A DNA stretch of 61,642 bases from Nitrospina sp. (lineage in GTDB: Bacteria; Nitrospinota; Nitrospinia; Nitrospinales; JACRGP01), in the NCBI GenBank assembly GCA_024648695.1, contig JACAVV010000033.1, positions 1 through 61,642 of the forward strand, read 5' to 3'. The stretch's first letter is position 1. Every line of letters starts with the position of its first letter. Position numbers and translations under genes: made by a program. Of the stretch, positions 34,113 to 43,082 are shown piece after piece. The notes beneath the pieces are model-generated. The model searched no databases, had not been told where the DNA came from, and was given only the letters and a program-made list of their open reading frames with translations.

Positions 34113-35687
34113 TTATTTTTGTGCCACCTGATCGTTTTCTATGTAAAGAACCAGTTCTTTCCTTGTTTCCAATATCTCACCCTGGTAATTCATTTCTTTT
34201 TCCACAACCACCAGCTTATCCTGATCAATCACTTCTACTGTCCCGAAATTGGGTCCTAGCAAAGTGCCTTTGCGAACCGTGTGGCCCGTGCCATCCGGAG
34301 TTTCAATCAAACCTATAGTTCCAAATCCGTTCCAGAGAATTCCGGTCAATTTGAGCGATTCATAATCAATCTGCAAAGGAGTCTTCAATAATTTATCCTG
34401 ACTTTGTAAAACCTTATCCAGAATTTCCGCAAAAAAGTCGACGGTATCCAGGTATTCCGCATCTTTCATGGCGATCAACTCTTTTCTATCCCGGAACAAA
34501 CCTGAATAATACTCAACATCCCCAAACAAAATAGGATCCACCTCTTTTAACTGCAAAAACATTTGATATGGAACGGGTTTCAGCTTCTTCAGTTCTTTTC
34601 CAAACTTCTGAATACGAGGTTTCGCTTTTTTAACCTTTTCCACTTTTGGTTTGGGTGGCAATTTCTTTTTGAACAGTTTCGCAACATCAGCAACTTTTAC
34701 CTTGGGCTCAAGTTCTTTATAGGCCAGGAACGGATCGCGTTTTTTCTTTTTAATGTACAAATACCGGATTCCAGGAGGAAAATAACGGCGAATGAGGGTT
34801 TCGTCACTCCTGCCTGCCTTCAGGCTATCCATGAGCAACTCCAGCTGATTGCTTACATTGCTCCCAACCTTTTTAAGCGCATTGATATACCCCTTGGAAG
34901 TCCAACGATAGTACCACCTGCCGGCACTTGATTCTGCAAACTGAACTAATTTTCGCAACTCACTATCCTTCAAATCGCTATAAGTGTAGAGCATCAGCAT
35001 CAAGTTTCGGTTCTTCAGGACATCCTCCTGTTTCTCCATTTTTTTGGAAAAGCCCCCAAAAGATTTTCCGGAGAATATATCCTCCATTCTCGAAACGTAG
35101 CGAACCGTGGTCAGAGTAGATGCACGTTTAAAACTGGAATACCCGCGGGCATTGTCAAGACGCTTGACCCATTCTTTCCGGTTTTCGGGAATGACTTGTT
35201 TGGATTTGATCAATGCCTCCACCATGCTTTCAGCTTTTGCAGAGGCCTCTTCATCAAGCAAAACGGATATTTCTTTTTGGATAATCTTTTGACCGAGCGC
35301 CGACTTAAACCACTTTAAAGCTCTGGATACTTTGGAACGGCTGAAATTGACTACTAGCGTATCTGACAACACCTGGTAAAAATCATCCTTGTTATAGGAA
35401 CCGGCAAACAGGTTTTTGGTAATTACCAGTTCTTCCCGTGGAATTTTCAAATAAGCTAAAGTATCAATTTGCGCTAATTGATCGGGACCCAGTTTTTCAA
35501 CAATCCGCTTCCAGCCGCTATGCCGTAATAATTGAGATATCTGGTCTTTATATTCCACAGGAGCTTTTCGTGCTCTGGTGGAAAGGGTTTGGGGAACGGC
35601 TTCGGCAACTGTTTCCAGGGCAAACGCAAAACCCAATATGAGCAATACCAGGTACCAGGAAAATGAACTTTGTTTTTCATTAAGCAT
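34113..35687 (-). CDS. pilP: PilP-like protein with a large N-terminal extension
   Basis: Placed between pilO and pilQ, where pilP belongs. Only the last third resembles PilP: KKKRDPFLAYKELEPK (about 312-327) and the beta-domain LTGILWNGFGTIGLIETPDGTGHTVRKGTLLG through VVVEKEMNY (about 443-510). Ahead of this are a signal peptide (about 12-30) and some 280 residues of helical sequence with a DUF2059-like motif (ALKWFKSALGQKIIQKE). PilP is normally about 175 aa and a lipoprotein; no lipobox is visible here. The linker is rich in Lys/Pro. It presumably links PilNO to PilQ in the periplasm. AAGGA precedes the ATG. Confidence 0.75.
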   Translation of the reverse strand: MLNEKQSSFSWYLVLLILGFAFALETVAEAVPQTLSTRARKAPVEYKDQISQLLRHSGWKRIVEKLGPDQLAQIDTLAYLKIPREELVITKNLFAGSYNKDDFYQVLSDTLVVNFSRSKVSRALKWFKSALGQKIIQKEISVLLDEEASAKAESMVEALIKSKQVIPENRKEWVKRLDNARGYSSFKRASTLTTVRYVSRMEDIFSGKSFGGFSKKMEKQEDVLKNRNLMLMLYTYSDLKDSELRKLVQFAESSAGRWYYRWTSKGYINALKKVGSNVSNQLELLMDSLKAGRSDETLIRRYFPPGIRYLYIKKKKRDPFLAYKELEPKVKVADVAKLFKKKLPPKPKVEKVKKAKPRIQKFGKELKKLKPVPYQMFLQLKEVDPILFGDVEYYSGLFRDRKELIAMKDAEYLDTVDFFAEILDKVLQSQDKLLKTPLQIDYESLKLTGILWNGFGTIGLIETPDGTGHTVRKGTLLGPNFGTVEVIDQDKLVVVEKEMNYQGEILETRKELVLYIENDQVAQK

Positions 35688-35723
35688 ACGATCCTTACCT
35701 CAAAATGCCCGAATCCATGAGAG

Positions 35724-36431
35724 TTAATGTTTTGGAGGAGCCGGTGGTGCTGGCTTTTTCGCATCTTTCTTCTTATCACTCCCCGCAGGTTTATCCTCAG
35801 AACCTTTGATATATGCATAGGTTTTGGCCTTGACATTGGTGGTGATCATCACCTCCTGCCCGCCAGATTTCCTCTTTTTGGATCTCCTGCCTTTTCTTTT
35901 CTTGCCAGCTTGTGCTTTTTTGGCTTCCATTTTTAGCTTGGAAAAACTAACCACCTGTAACAGATCCTGGAGTTTGTCAAAAAAACCCACGGTTTCATAA
36001 AACCCGCCCCGAACCGTTATTGACAATGGAATCTCTTTATAAAAATCCTTGTGCCTGCCTTCCTGAAGCTCAAACCTGATCAACTCCAACCCAAGATCTT
36101 CTTTCACAGAATGCACTTCGGTCAATAAGGAAGGCATCTCCTTCGCCAAAGGCATTTGACGCTTGGACTCATTAATATTTCCACGCAGGGTGGAATGCTC
36201 CCTGGAAACCCTTCCCGCCGTCGCCACCAGAGCCTGATTCCGTTTCAACGTATTCTCAAGCTGGATTTTCTTATTATTGTTATCGGTGTATTCTTGCTGA
36301 ACGGTGCTGTAAACCGTAAAATAATACCCCAACAAAATAAGAAGAAACAATACTGCCGCACCTCCGTACATCTGGGGAGCCTTTATGTTTTCCAGCGTGT
36401 CATAAGGTAATTTATCGAATATTTTTTCCAT
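35724..36431 (-). CDS. pilO: Type IV pilus alignment protein PilO
   Basis: Inner-membrane protein that pairs with PilN. One membrane helix (about 24-42), a coiled coil (about 45-95), and the ferredoxin-like PilO domain (about 95-170: LGLELIRFELQEGRHKDFYKEIPLSITVRGGFYETVGFFDKLQDL). A very basic insert (about 172-190) and a Lys/Pro-rich tail follow, both unusual for the family. Seven bp after pilN. Confidence 0.9.
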   Translation of the reverse strand: MEKIFDKLPYDTLENIKAPQMYGGAAVLFLLILLGYYFTVYSTVQQEYTDNNNKKIQLENTLKRNQALVATAGRVSREHSTLRGNINESKRQMPLAKEMPSLLTEVHSVKEDLGLELIRFELQEGRHKDFYKEIPLSITVRGGFYETVGFFDKLQDLLQVVSFSKLKMEAKKAQAGKKRKGRRSKKRKSGGQEVMITTNVKAKTYAYIKGSEDKPAGSDKKKDAKKPAPPAPPKH

Positions 36432-36438
36432 AATAGTC

Positions 36439-37098
36439 TCAAGCTTTAGACTTAGGCTTGCCCATATAACAATAGAGAGTGAATGCCCGCGTAGTCACAC
36501 CATTAGACGTGGACTCTACCAAACGGTGAAGAAATACCGTATTGAAATAGGGTACCTTCTCAAGATCAGATACAAATTTTGCCACCTGACTATCGGAGAA
36601 GGATTGCCCTTTAATCTCAACAAATTCATCCGGCACTTCCCTTTTCTTTTTCTTTCTCCCACGTTTTTTCTTCACTTTAGCCGGGTTCTTGATAAAAATA
36701 ATCGGGACCTTGCGCTTTTTGAGATCCGGCCACCCCATTTGCTGAACACTTTTCAACCATACCCCGTCGGGAAGCTGTTGGTTGATATCATCCAACATAT
36801 GGGTCGTCATGATTTGCCCAGACCTTAACTTATTAATCCCTTTCAATATTTGAGCCAGCCGTTCATTTTTGGTCTTCATTTGCTTAACGGCTTTTACCTT
36901 GGGCGCCAGACCTTTTACCTGGCCGTCAAGGTCCTCAATGTCTGATTTAAGACTATTGACTCTGCCATTTTCAATAAACCAATTGAATCCACAAAGAACA
37001 ACGGCGACCAAAAGGATTCCTAATACGGCCAACACACGCTTCTGAATCTCTATCTTTACCAGTTCCTGCCGATAATTAAATAAGTTGATAGTAATCAT
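36439..37098 (-). CDS. pilN: Type IV pilus protein PilN
   Basis: Begins MITINLFNYRQEL, the PilN hallmark by which the cytoplasmic N-terminus (INLLPYR-type) docks in PilM; then one membrane helix (about 22-42), a coiled coil, and a periplasmic ferredoxin-like domain with DGVWLKSVQQ. A strongly basic loop (KVKKKRGRKKKKRE, about 142-155) interrupts the domain, parallel to the basic insert in PilO. The ATG overlaps the pilM stop by 4 bp. Confidence 0.92.
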   Translation of the reverse strand: MITINLFNYRQELVKIEIQKRVLAVLGILLVAVVLCGFNWFIENGRVNSLKSDIEDLDGQVKGLAPKVKAVKQMKTKNERLAQILKGINKLRSGQIMTTHMLDDINQQLPDGVWLKSVQQMGWPDLKKRKVPIIFIKNPAKVKKKRGRKKKKREVPDEFVEIKGQSFSDSQVAKFVSDLEKVPYFNTVFLHRLVESTSNGVTTRAFTLYCYMGKPKSKA

Positions 37099-38171
37099 TT
37101 TGCGTAATCGAACTTTCGGGTTGCCAATCCCACGGCCACAGAGGACAAAGGTCCCATGTGCTCAATGAGGTCTTTATCGAATTTTCTCGAAACTTTAATC
37201 GCCTCCAAAGGATTTAAAATTTCCACGGGAACATTGAGCTTTCTGGACAACAAACCATCCGCCCCCTGAATCATTGAACCCCCGCCACTCAGAAATACCT
37301 GATCCACTTGTGCATTGGAGGTCGTGCTAAAAAACTCAAATGCCTTTTCAACCTCTTCAACAATTCCATCAAACGAATTCACAATCACTTCCACCACAGT
37401 TTTCTTGTCAACACCGCTGGGGATCTGGCCCAGCTTGAGGTTCTCGGCCTCCTGATACTCCATATTGAACTCGGACATCAGCTTTTGCGTGCATTGAAGG
37501 CCACCCATTGGAATGTCACGGGTGAAGGCAATCTGACCCGCGGACATAATATTGATGTGTGTGAAGGACGCTCCAAGATCAATCAAAGCCACGCCACCCA
37601 TAGCTGTAACGTCCCGATAGATCCCCAATGCGTTGGAAGCCGCAAACACATCCAGATCCACAATCACAGGCTTTAATCCGGCCTCGTTCAGGATATCGGT
37701 ACGGTTGTCAATGATGTCCCGTTGAACCGCAACCAGAAGAATTTCCATCTTGGGTTCGTCCTCTTCTTCGCCAAGATTACCCAATCCGGTCTGACCCAAT
37801 ATCTGAAAGTCCAGGCTCACGTCGTCGATATCAAAAGGAATATACTGCTCCGCCTCTTGATTAATATTTTCTTCCAGTTCTTTCTCGGTCATCAAAGGCA
37901 CAGTGATTTTTTTGATAATGACCGCTTCCCCTGCCACCGAGGCAACCGCATACCGGGTCTGGATTTTTTCCGCCTTCACGATCCTGCTGATCGCATCCAC
38001 AACCACTTCCTCATTTCGAATCACACCATCCACAATGGCTTCATATTCCAGAGGCATGACACCCAGGGACAACAATTCATAGCGGTTACGCGATCCACCC
38101 AATTGCGCCACCTTGACCGAATTCGACCCAATGTCTATGGCAACCAACGGTGTTTTTGCAGATAAAAACAT
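37095..38171 (-). CDS. pilM: Type IV pilus actin-like protein PilM
   Basis: Cytoplasmic actin/FtsA-fold ATPase that anchors PilN. ATP-binding motifs: phosphate-1 VAIDIGSNSVKVAQL (11-25), phosphate-2 ALIDLGASFTHINI, and the adenosine motif VFLSGGGSMIQGADGLL; YIPFDIDDVSLDFQIL is typical of PilM. AAGGA 8 nt before the ATG. First structural gene of the operon pilM-pilN-pilO-pilP-pilQ-aroB-lipoprotein. Confidence 0.95.
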   Translation of the reverse strand: MFLSAKTPLVAIDIGSNSVKVAQLGGSRNRYELLSLGVMPLEYEAIVDGVIRNEEVVVDAISRIVKAEKIQTRYAVASVAGEAVIIKKITVPLMTEKELEENINQEAEQYIPFDIDDVSLDFQILGQTGLGNLGEEEDEPKMEILLVAVQRDIIDNRTDILNEAGLKPVIVDLDVFAASNALGIYRDVTAMGGVALIDLGASFTHINIMSAGQIAFTRDIPMGGLQCTQKLMSEFNMEYQEAENLKLGQIPSGVDKKTVVEVIVNSFDGIVEEVEKAFEFFSTTSNAQVDQVFLSGGGSMIQGADGLLSRKLNVPVEILNPLEAIKVSRKFDKDLIEHMGPLSSVAVGLATRKFDYAK

Positions 38172-38305
38172 GAATCCGTTCCTTGTGTTGTCATTAAATT
38201 TACCCGGCCAAACCTTTCGTTATGCCTTGAATCAGGCCTTAACCGGACAGTTCAATTATTGCCGGGAAAAGTTTCTCCCCGAACCCTTGACACTCTCCCC
38301 TAGCC

Positions 38306-38563
38306 TCAAGCCCGTTTTCTGGCTTTGGCTTTCGGTTTCTTTTTTTCGATCAAATCTTCATCGTCCCCGGAAAAAATTTTGGACCGGTCTCCCAGTTTGT
38401 ATCCCAGAGCCAGGATAATTTTCCGCTTGGTATCCAGGCGGCAATTGTTCCCTTTTTCAATTCGATCAATTGTCTGAACCGTCACATTGGCCTTGCGAGC
38501 GAGTTCAGCCTTGCTCATCATTTTTGATTCCCGAATCTTTCGGACTGTGTTTCTGTTGGCCAC
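38306..38563 (-). CDS. XRE-family HTH regulator
   Basis: An 85-aa Cro/C1-type helix-turn-helix protein: the HTH (MSKAELARKANVTVQTIDRIEKG, about 16-39) is followed by KRKIILALGY and a short Lys-rich tail. GTG start with GGAGGGG upstream. It precedes pilM by 134 bp on the same strand and sits directly after the promoter that probably also serves the pil operon, so it may regulate it. Confidence 0.8.
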   Translation of the reverse strand: MANRNTVRKIRESKMMSKAELARKANVTVQTIDRIEKGNNCRLDTKRKIILALGYKLGDRSKIFSGDDEDLIEKKKPKAKARKRA

Positions 38564-38650
38564 AACAGTACCCCTCCTTTAAATTGATACAAAGTGGCTA
38601 GAATTAAACTCAGCTATTTAACTTTTTACTACTTTTGTTGGATTGACAGC

Positions 38651-38679
38651 ATACTAGACCAATTGTTAATTCTTGTCAA
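38651..38679 (-). promoter_or_regulatory. Sigma-70 promoter upstream of HTH-pilMNOPQ
   Basis: TTGACA (38679-38674), 17-nt spacer, TAGTAT (38656-38651) on the minus strand. On the plus strand a second TTGACA (38643-38648) faces it, giving TTGACA/TGTCAA arms about 25 bp apart; with a weak -10 this could drive miaB, or the arms could be an operator for the HTH protein. Confidence 0.6.
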
Positions 38680-38896
38680 CATATTTTTTATAATTTACAG
38701 AAATAATTTTCTATTATTTAATAATTTACTATAAATTTAAACAAATTTAAATCTTTTTATAAAATGCTGTCCTTCTAAAACCCTTGCCCAGAAGAGGTCT
38801 CCTAGGGTGCTTCCCCTCATCCCCACTCCTGTTGGCTAAATCGACTGTTCAGGTTTAATGTTGAATTCACCCCGGTTTTGCCCTACATTTGACTGC
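38680..38896. other. AT-rich intergenic region before miaB
   Basis: Very AT-rich between about 38690 and 38770, with runs of TTTA/AATT; divergent upstream region of the HTH-pil operon and miaB. No gene or terminator is recognisable. Confidence 0.5.
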
Positions 38897-40234
38897 ATGA
38901 AACAAGTCTACATGGATACATTCGGATGCCAGATGAACGTTGCGGATACGGATCGCATGGAATTGCTCTTGTTCCATTCGGGATACAACCGCACGCCTTT
39001 CAAGGAGGAGGCGGATCTGATTCTGGTCAACACCTGCTCGGTGCGCGAAAAGGCGGAACAGAAAATTTTCTCCCTGTTCGGCACGTTTCAACCTCTTAAA
39101 AAACAAAATCCGGACCTTTTGATGGGCCTGACCGGATGCCTTGCTCAGCAGGAGGGTCAAAGTCTGCTGAACCGGATTCCGGGCCTCGACTTTATTCTGG
39201 GTCCGGACACTATAGAAAGTCTGCCTACGGCTATCGACCGGATCAAGGCTTCCAACAAGCCTCTTGTGTGGACGGAGTTTGATTCTTTAAAAAACTATTC
39301 GATTCCTGAACTTCCCGAATCGCAGATTAAACCAACGGGACCCAGCGCTTTCGTCAACATCATTAAAGGATGCGACAAGTTTTGCAGTTTTTGCATCGTT
39401 CCTTTCACACGTGGACGCGAAAAGTCTCGTGAGGCAAAGGAAATCCTGGAAGAGGTTTCCCGTTTGGTGGATTTTGGTGCGAAAGAGATCATTCTTCTCG
39501 GACAAAATGTAAACGCTTACGGAAAACGCGGCCTGGATGTGCCGGTGGCATTTCATGAATTGTTGTATCAGATTGTCGAGGTGCCGGGATTGCAACGATT
39601 GCGCTTCACCACCAGTTATCCGCGGGATTTCACTCCGGAACTGGTGCAGGCTTACCGGGATATCGATGCCTTGATGAACCACTTGCACCTGCCGGTGCAG
39701 AGTGGCAACGACCGCATTCTGGATGTGATGCGTCGCCAGCACACGGCACAGGAATACCTCGACCTCATTGGGCATCTTAAAAATGAGGTGCCGGACATTG
39801 CTTTGTCGACGGACATCATCGTGGGGTTTCCGGGTGAAACGAATGAGGAGTTCGAGGATACCTTAAAGCTGATGGAAGCGGTTCGCTTCGATAACAGCTA
39901 CATGTTTTGCTACAGTCCGCGTCCGGGCACCCCTGCCGAGGATTTCCCTGATACGGTTTCCGATGAGGAAAAGAAGGAACGGCTACAGCGAACCATCGAT
40001 TTGCAAAACCGTATCACTCTGGAAAATGCCGCAATGTTTAAGGGCAAGGTCGTTGAAGTTTTAATCGAGGAAAAAACCAGCCGCTATGGAGCCAGCTTTA
40101 AAGGCAGATCGCCTCATTATTGGATGGTCAATGTAAAATGCGATGAAAATGCTTTACAGGTGGGCGACCTAGTAAGTGTCCTGGTGGAAGAGGTGATGGG
40201 ACGGGCTCTGGTGGGTAAATTGACGGATCAATAA
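38897..40234 (+). CDS. miaB: tRNA-2-methylthio-N6-dimethylallyladenosine synthase MiaB
   Basis: Radical-SAM methylthiotransferase for A37 of tRNAs. The N-terminal UPF0004 domain carries the auxiliary-cluster cysteines (TFGCQMN, VNTCSVRE, LTGCLAQ), the radical-SAM core has CDKFCSFC followed by IVPFTRG, and a C-terminal TRAM domain (about 375-440) binds tRNA. The second ATG (38897) is chosen because the family starts at KQVYMDTFGCQMN; the ATG at 38858 is also in frame. No good SD for either. Confidence 0.93.
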   Translation: MKQVYMDTFGCQMNVADTDRMELLLFHSGYNRTPFKEEADLILVNTCSVREKAEQKIFSLFGTFQPLKKQNPDLLMGLTGCLAQQEGQSLLNRIPGLDFILGPDTIESLPTAIDRIKASNKPLVWTEFDSLKNYSIPELPESQIKPTGPSAFVNIIKGCDKFCSFCIVPFTRGREKSREAKEILEEVSRLVDFGAKEIILLGQNVNAYGKRGLDVPVAFHELLYQIVEVPGLQRLRFTTSYPRDFTPELVQAYRDIDALMNHLHLPVQSGNDRILDVMRRQHTAQEYLDLIGHLKNEVPDIALSTDIIVGFPGETNEEFEDTLKLMEAVRFDNSYMFCYSPRPGTPAEDFPDTVSDEEKKERLQRTIDLQNRITLENAAMFKGKVVEVLIEEKTSRYGASFKGRSPHYWMVNVKCDENALQVGDLVSVLVEEVMGRALVGKLTDQ

Positions 40235-41676
40235 ACCCCCAGGCGATGGTAGATATCTTCTTCCAAACGAGACAACTCAGGAAATATAATTCTCAACACC
40301 AGCCGCACATAACGGATGGTTTTTAGATCGGGAACTTTTGTTTTATCCTGAAATTTAGGCAAGATCTCGGTACAAAAATTGTCCAGATCGATGATTTGAT
40401 CCAGGGTTTCCCCCGGCAATTCGGTCAGGTGAATTTCGCTGGCTTCCAAAAACCGCAATATGCGAATGAGTCGTAATTTTACCTGCACGGCCTTATCGCG
40501 CAGATCCACCACCATCGCAGGTTCCGGGCTTTCAGAATCCTGAAAGATGCGATTCAACAATTTTCTCAAGCGGCGATAAAAGGCGGTTTCCTGTTTGCCA
40601 TTGAAAAATCGGTCTTCCCTGCCTCCAAACAGCAAATCGAACACTTCCACCATCTGGTATTTTTCGACACCCAGAGTGGCGTTGAGGATCGCTTCAAATT
40701 CGGCGCCATTGAACGGGAATCCCATATCCTCAAGAATTTCGTCCATGGACCCCCGGCTACCTTGCGGCTCACGCGGAACCGATTCCCAGGCAAATTGCCA
40801 CATTCCTGTTTTGTGAGTGGGAACGAAGCGCGGCCCACCTTCTTCGTAACCAATAACAGCCACTTTGTCGAGGGCCCCGATAAACTCCGGCAATGAAAAC
40901 GCGGGTACATCCAGAACTGCGGGATTGATATTGTAAAAAAGCTGAAGCAGTTGTTTCTCCAGAGCTTCGCTACAAAATTCTGATTGGGCGCACAGGCGAA
41001 CAAGCTCCGCTTCCAGGGCAATATGAAAGGCCCGTTGTCGCAAGCTGTCCAAACGCTTGGCAGAACGATTGTAAAGCTCGACCTGGAATATTCCGTTTTC
41101 ATAGGAAGTCAACCGGATTTTCAAAGCATCGCCATTTTTCCAGTGGAGGTCCTTGAATAAGGCATCCACGTCCCAAACGCTCAAGGAGACCGCGCTTTTT
41201 CCCGGAACCCACTCATTGATATCGATATTCTCAGGAAAATGCGCTTCTCCCGAATAACGGTAATAAGGCAAGACATTTTCCAAAGACACGTTCTTTTTCT
41301 GGCGCGGGATTTCTTGTCCATAAGGATCGAGCAGAGTGATGTCCTCTTCTTTTAAATCGGGAGCAAGAAATGGGACCAGCCGATAGCCGGCAAATAATTT
41401 TTTTTCATGGATTTCAGATTTTCCGAGCGAAACATCCAATGGAATGTGACGAACTTTTTCGATCACCACCTTGCAGGGAAGGTACTCCTGATTTTGAAAC
41501 GCAATCAAGCCTTCGTGTTGATCCAATTGTTGTTTAAGCAATTGCAATGTGGAATCGGAAATTTTTCGTCGCCAGCGTTCCTTTATCTTTTTTTCAAAAT
41601 CGAGAGGAGAAAACGGGACACGTGATTGGCGGATCACTTCTTCGGCAAGTTTTAGCAGGGTGAGTCGGGAAGGCAT
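40228..41676 (-). CDS. Conserved hypothetical protein, 482 aa
   Basis: I do not recognise this family. Soluble, without signal peptide or membrane helix. Residues 1-60 (LLKLAEEVIRQSRVPFSPLDFEKKIKERWRRK) look like a winged-helix HARE-type module; a beta-rich middle part (about 65-200) and a helical second half (about 205-480) follow. No catalytic motif stands out. Its 3' end overlaps that of miaB by 7 bp in convergent orientation. A gene of this size with balanced codon use and no internal stops is certainly real. Confidence 0.65.
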   Translation of the reverse strand: MPSRLTLLKLAEEVIRQSRVPFSPLDFEKKIKERWRRKISDSTLQLLKQQLDQHEGLIAFQNQEYLPCKVVIEKVRHIPLDVSLGKSEIHEKKLFAGYRLVPFLAPDLKEEDITLLDPYGQEIPRQKKNVSLENVLPYYRYSGEAHFPENIDINEWVPGKSAVSLSVWDVDALFKDLHWKNGDALKIRLTSYENGIFQVELYNRSAKRLDSLRQRAFHIALEAELVRLCAQSEFCSEALEKQLLQLFYNINPAVLDVPAFSLPEFIGALDKVAVIGYEEGGPRFVPTHKTGMWQFAWESVPREPQGSRGSMDEILEDMGFPFNGAEFEAILNATLGVEKYQMVEVFDLLFGGREDRFFNGKQETAFYRRLRKLLNRIFQDSESPEPAMVVDLRDKAVQVKLRLIRILRFLEASEIHLTELPGETLDQIIDLDNFCTEILPKFQDKTKVPDLKTIRYVRLVLRIIFPELSRLEEDIYHRLGVY

Positions 41677-42012
41677 GGGAATACCCAGTTGAGTGTTTGA
41701 AAACTTCGGGCGGGGCTACTGCCGCAAACTCCGGCAATGGGGAGGAAAATCATTCGATGTCAAACCCCACCGAAATGGGTGAATGGATCATATCACAACT
41801 TGAAATCCATGCCATAGTTTTTTATAAAAATTCTTTAATCATGTACATATTTTTCTCGTTGGCTCGTTTGAAAAGGTCAGGCTTTGATGCTATTATTTTA
41901 TTCCACAACCTTCGAAAAACGCCTTTAATTATTTTCCCAGGCCTGCACAACAGGTTTTACGGTTAATTAAATCAAGGCGCTGAAAATAATTTCTTTAGTT
42001 CTGGAGACAATC
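41677..42012. other. 336-bp intergenic region
   Basis: Divergent spacer between the 482-aa gene and the small gene at 42013. It holds the plus-strand promoter at 41868-41896 and an AT-rich leader; nothing else is recognised. Confidence 0.5.
41868..41896 (+). promoter_or_regulatory. Sigma-70 promoter of the 83-aa gene
   Basis: TTGAAA (41868-41873), 17-nt spacer, TATTAT (41891-41896), about 115 nt before the ATG at 42013. Confidence 0.55.
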
Positions 42013-42264
42013 ATGAATCAAAATTACGAAGCCATGTACCACGACATGTTTAAACGCCTGAACACACGCAAAAAGTTTACCATTTACAAGGTGGAGGGTG
42101 AAAAAGTTATCGTGCAGGAAGATCAGGAAATCTGCGGCGAGAAAGAACCGAAACGGCATGAATTCAATAATGCCAAGGAACTGGACGAATTCATTTATCA
42201 GGAAAACAAGGCCGAACGCGATATCGAAAACCAGCTTTCAGGCGATGATATGCCGTATCGCTAA
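42013..42264 (+). CDS. Small acidic protein of unknown function, 83 aa
   Basis: The ATG follows TGGAGACAATC, an SD at good distance, with a promoter upstream and a terminator downstream: a complete single-gene unit. The product is charged and soluble, with a central beta-like stretch (KKFTIYKVEGEKVIVQEDQE) and an acidic helix. One Cys. No family recognised. A degenerate copy of its last 24 codons lies 8.7 kb away at 50901-50972. Confidence 0.7.
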   Translation: MNQNYEAMYHDMFKRLNTRKKFTIYKVEGEKVIVQEDQEICGEKEPKRHEFNNAKELDEFIYQENKAERDIENQLSGDDMPYR

Positions 42265-42306
42265 CTGGTTTATAACAAGATCAATCTGTTTCTGTTAAAA
42301 TTTTGC

Positions 42307-42349
42307 AATAGCTTCATCTGGCTTTGGTGCCAGTGGAGCTATTTTTTTT
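42307..42349 (+). terminator. Terminator of the 83-aa gene
   Basis: Stem AATAGCT/AGCTATT with inner CTGGC/GCCAG pairing, then eight T residues. It overlaps the stop codon of the convergent repeat-protein gene. Confidence 0.8.
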
Positions 42350-43067
42350 GGGCCATATCTATTTTGCCGTCAAAGTTACGATCCATTTCGATTTTTTTCA
42401 CTTTGCCCGAACCGTCGAAGTGCTCCCATCGGTCGGCTTTGCCATCGCCATTGGTATCGTAATCGGCTTTTATAAGCCTCTCACCATTAGCATAATGTTG
42501 CCATTGGTCGGGTTGTCCGTTTCCAGTGGTATCGAAAGCAGTTGAGGTTTGTACTCCATTGGAATCAAATTCACTCCATTGGTCAATCCTTCCATTACCG
42601 TCCGAATCGCTTTCTATCCTGTTGATCTTTCCTTCCTTATAAAATTGAACGGTCTCCATGCTCCCATTGCCATCATTATCGAATTCTACTTTTTGCAATT
42701 GGTTTCCATTGACATAGTATTCTTTCCAATCGATTCGTCCATTAAACTTGGAATCCTTTTCCACTCTCTCAAGGCTTCCATTGGAACCGTAAAACTGGAC
42801 ATGATCCATATTGCCATCATGGTTTCGGTCAAACTCTACTTTTTCAAGGCTGTCTGGTCCGCGAAAGTATTCGATTTGATCCGCTTTGCCGTTGAAATTT
42901 GAATCATGTTCTATTTTGGTGATTTTTCCATCAGTAGATAGATGTTGCCATTGGTCAATCTTTCCGTCAAAATTGGAATCGATTTCGTTTACTTCGGCAA
43001 AGGCCGAAACGCTAATTGTAAAGAGTGAAATTAAAAATAAAGTTGAAAATAATTTTGTTTTCTTCAT
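42339..43067 (-). CDS. Secreted protein with tandem Asp/Asn-rich repeats
   Basis: From ATG 43067 a signal peptide (to about residue 24, SVSAFA) is followed by about nine tandem repeats of 22-26 residues, each with a DSNFDGKIDQW-type loop and an Fx..G.(L)xKxE strand. The DxNxDGxxD spacing is that of calcium-binding EF-hand or dockerin loops, so calcium-dependent folding is likely; helical partners of a true EF hand are not seen. It is the last gene of the exbB-exbD-exbD-tonB unit (15 bp after tonB) and ends at a shared terminator. Function unknown; exported to the periplasm or surface. Confidence 0.75.
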   Translation of the reverse strand: MKKTKLFSTLFLISLFTISVSAFAEVNEIDSNFDGKIDQWQHLSTDGKITKIEHDSNFNGKADQIEYFRGPDSLEKVEFDRNHDGNMDHVQFYGSNGSLERVEKDSKFNGRIDWKEYYVNGNQLQKVEFDNDGNGSMETVQFYKEGKINRIESDSDGNGRIDQWSEFDSNGVQTSTAFDTTGNGQPDQWQHYANGERLIKADYDTNGDGKADRWEHFDGSGKVKKIEMDRNFDGKIDMAQKK

Positions 43068-43082
43068 GGCTGACAATTCCCG

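Noticed and set aside
42339-43067. Asp/Asn repeats as a CRISPR-like or DNA-level repeat array
   Set aside because: Repeats are degenerate at DNA level and in frame throughout; they are protein repeats.
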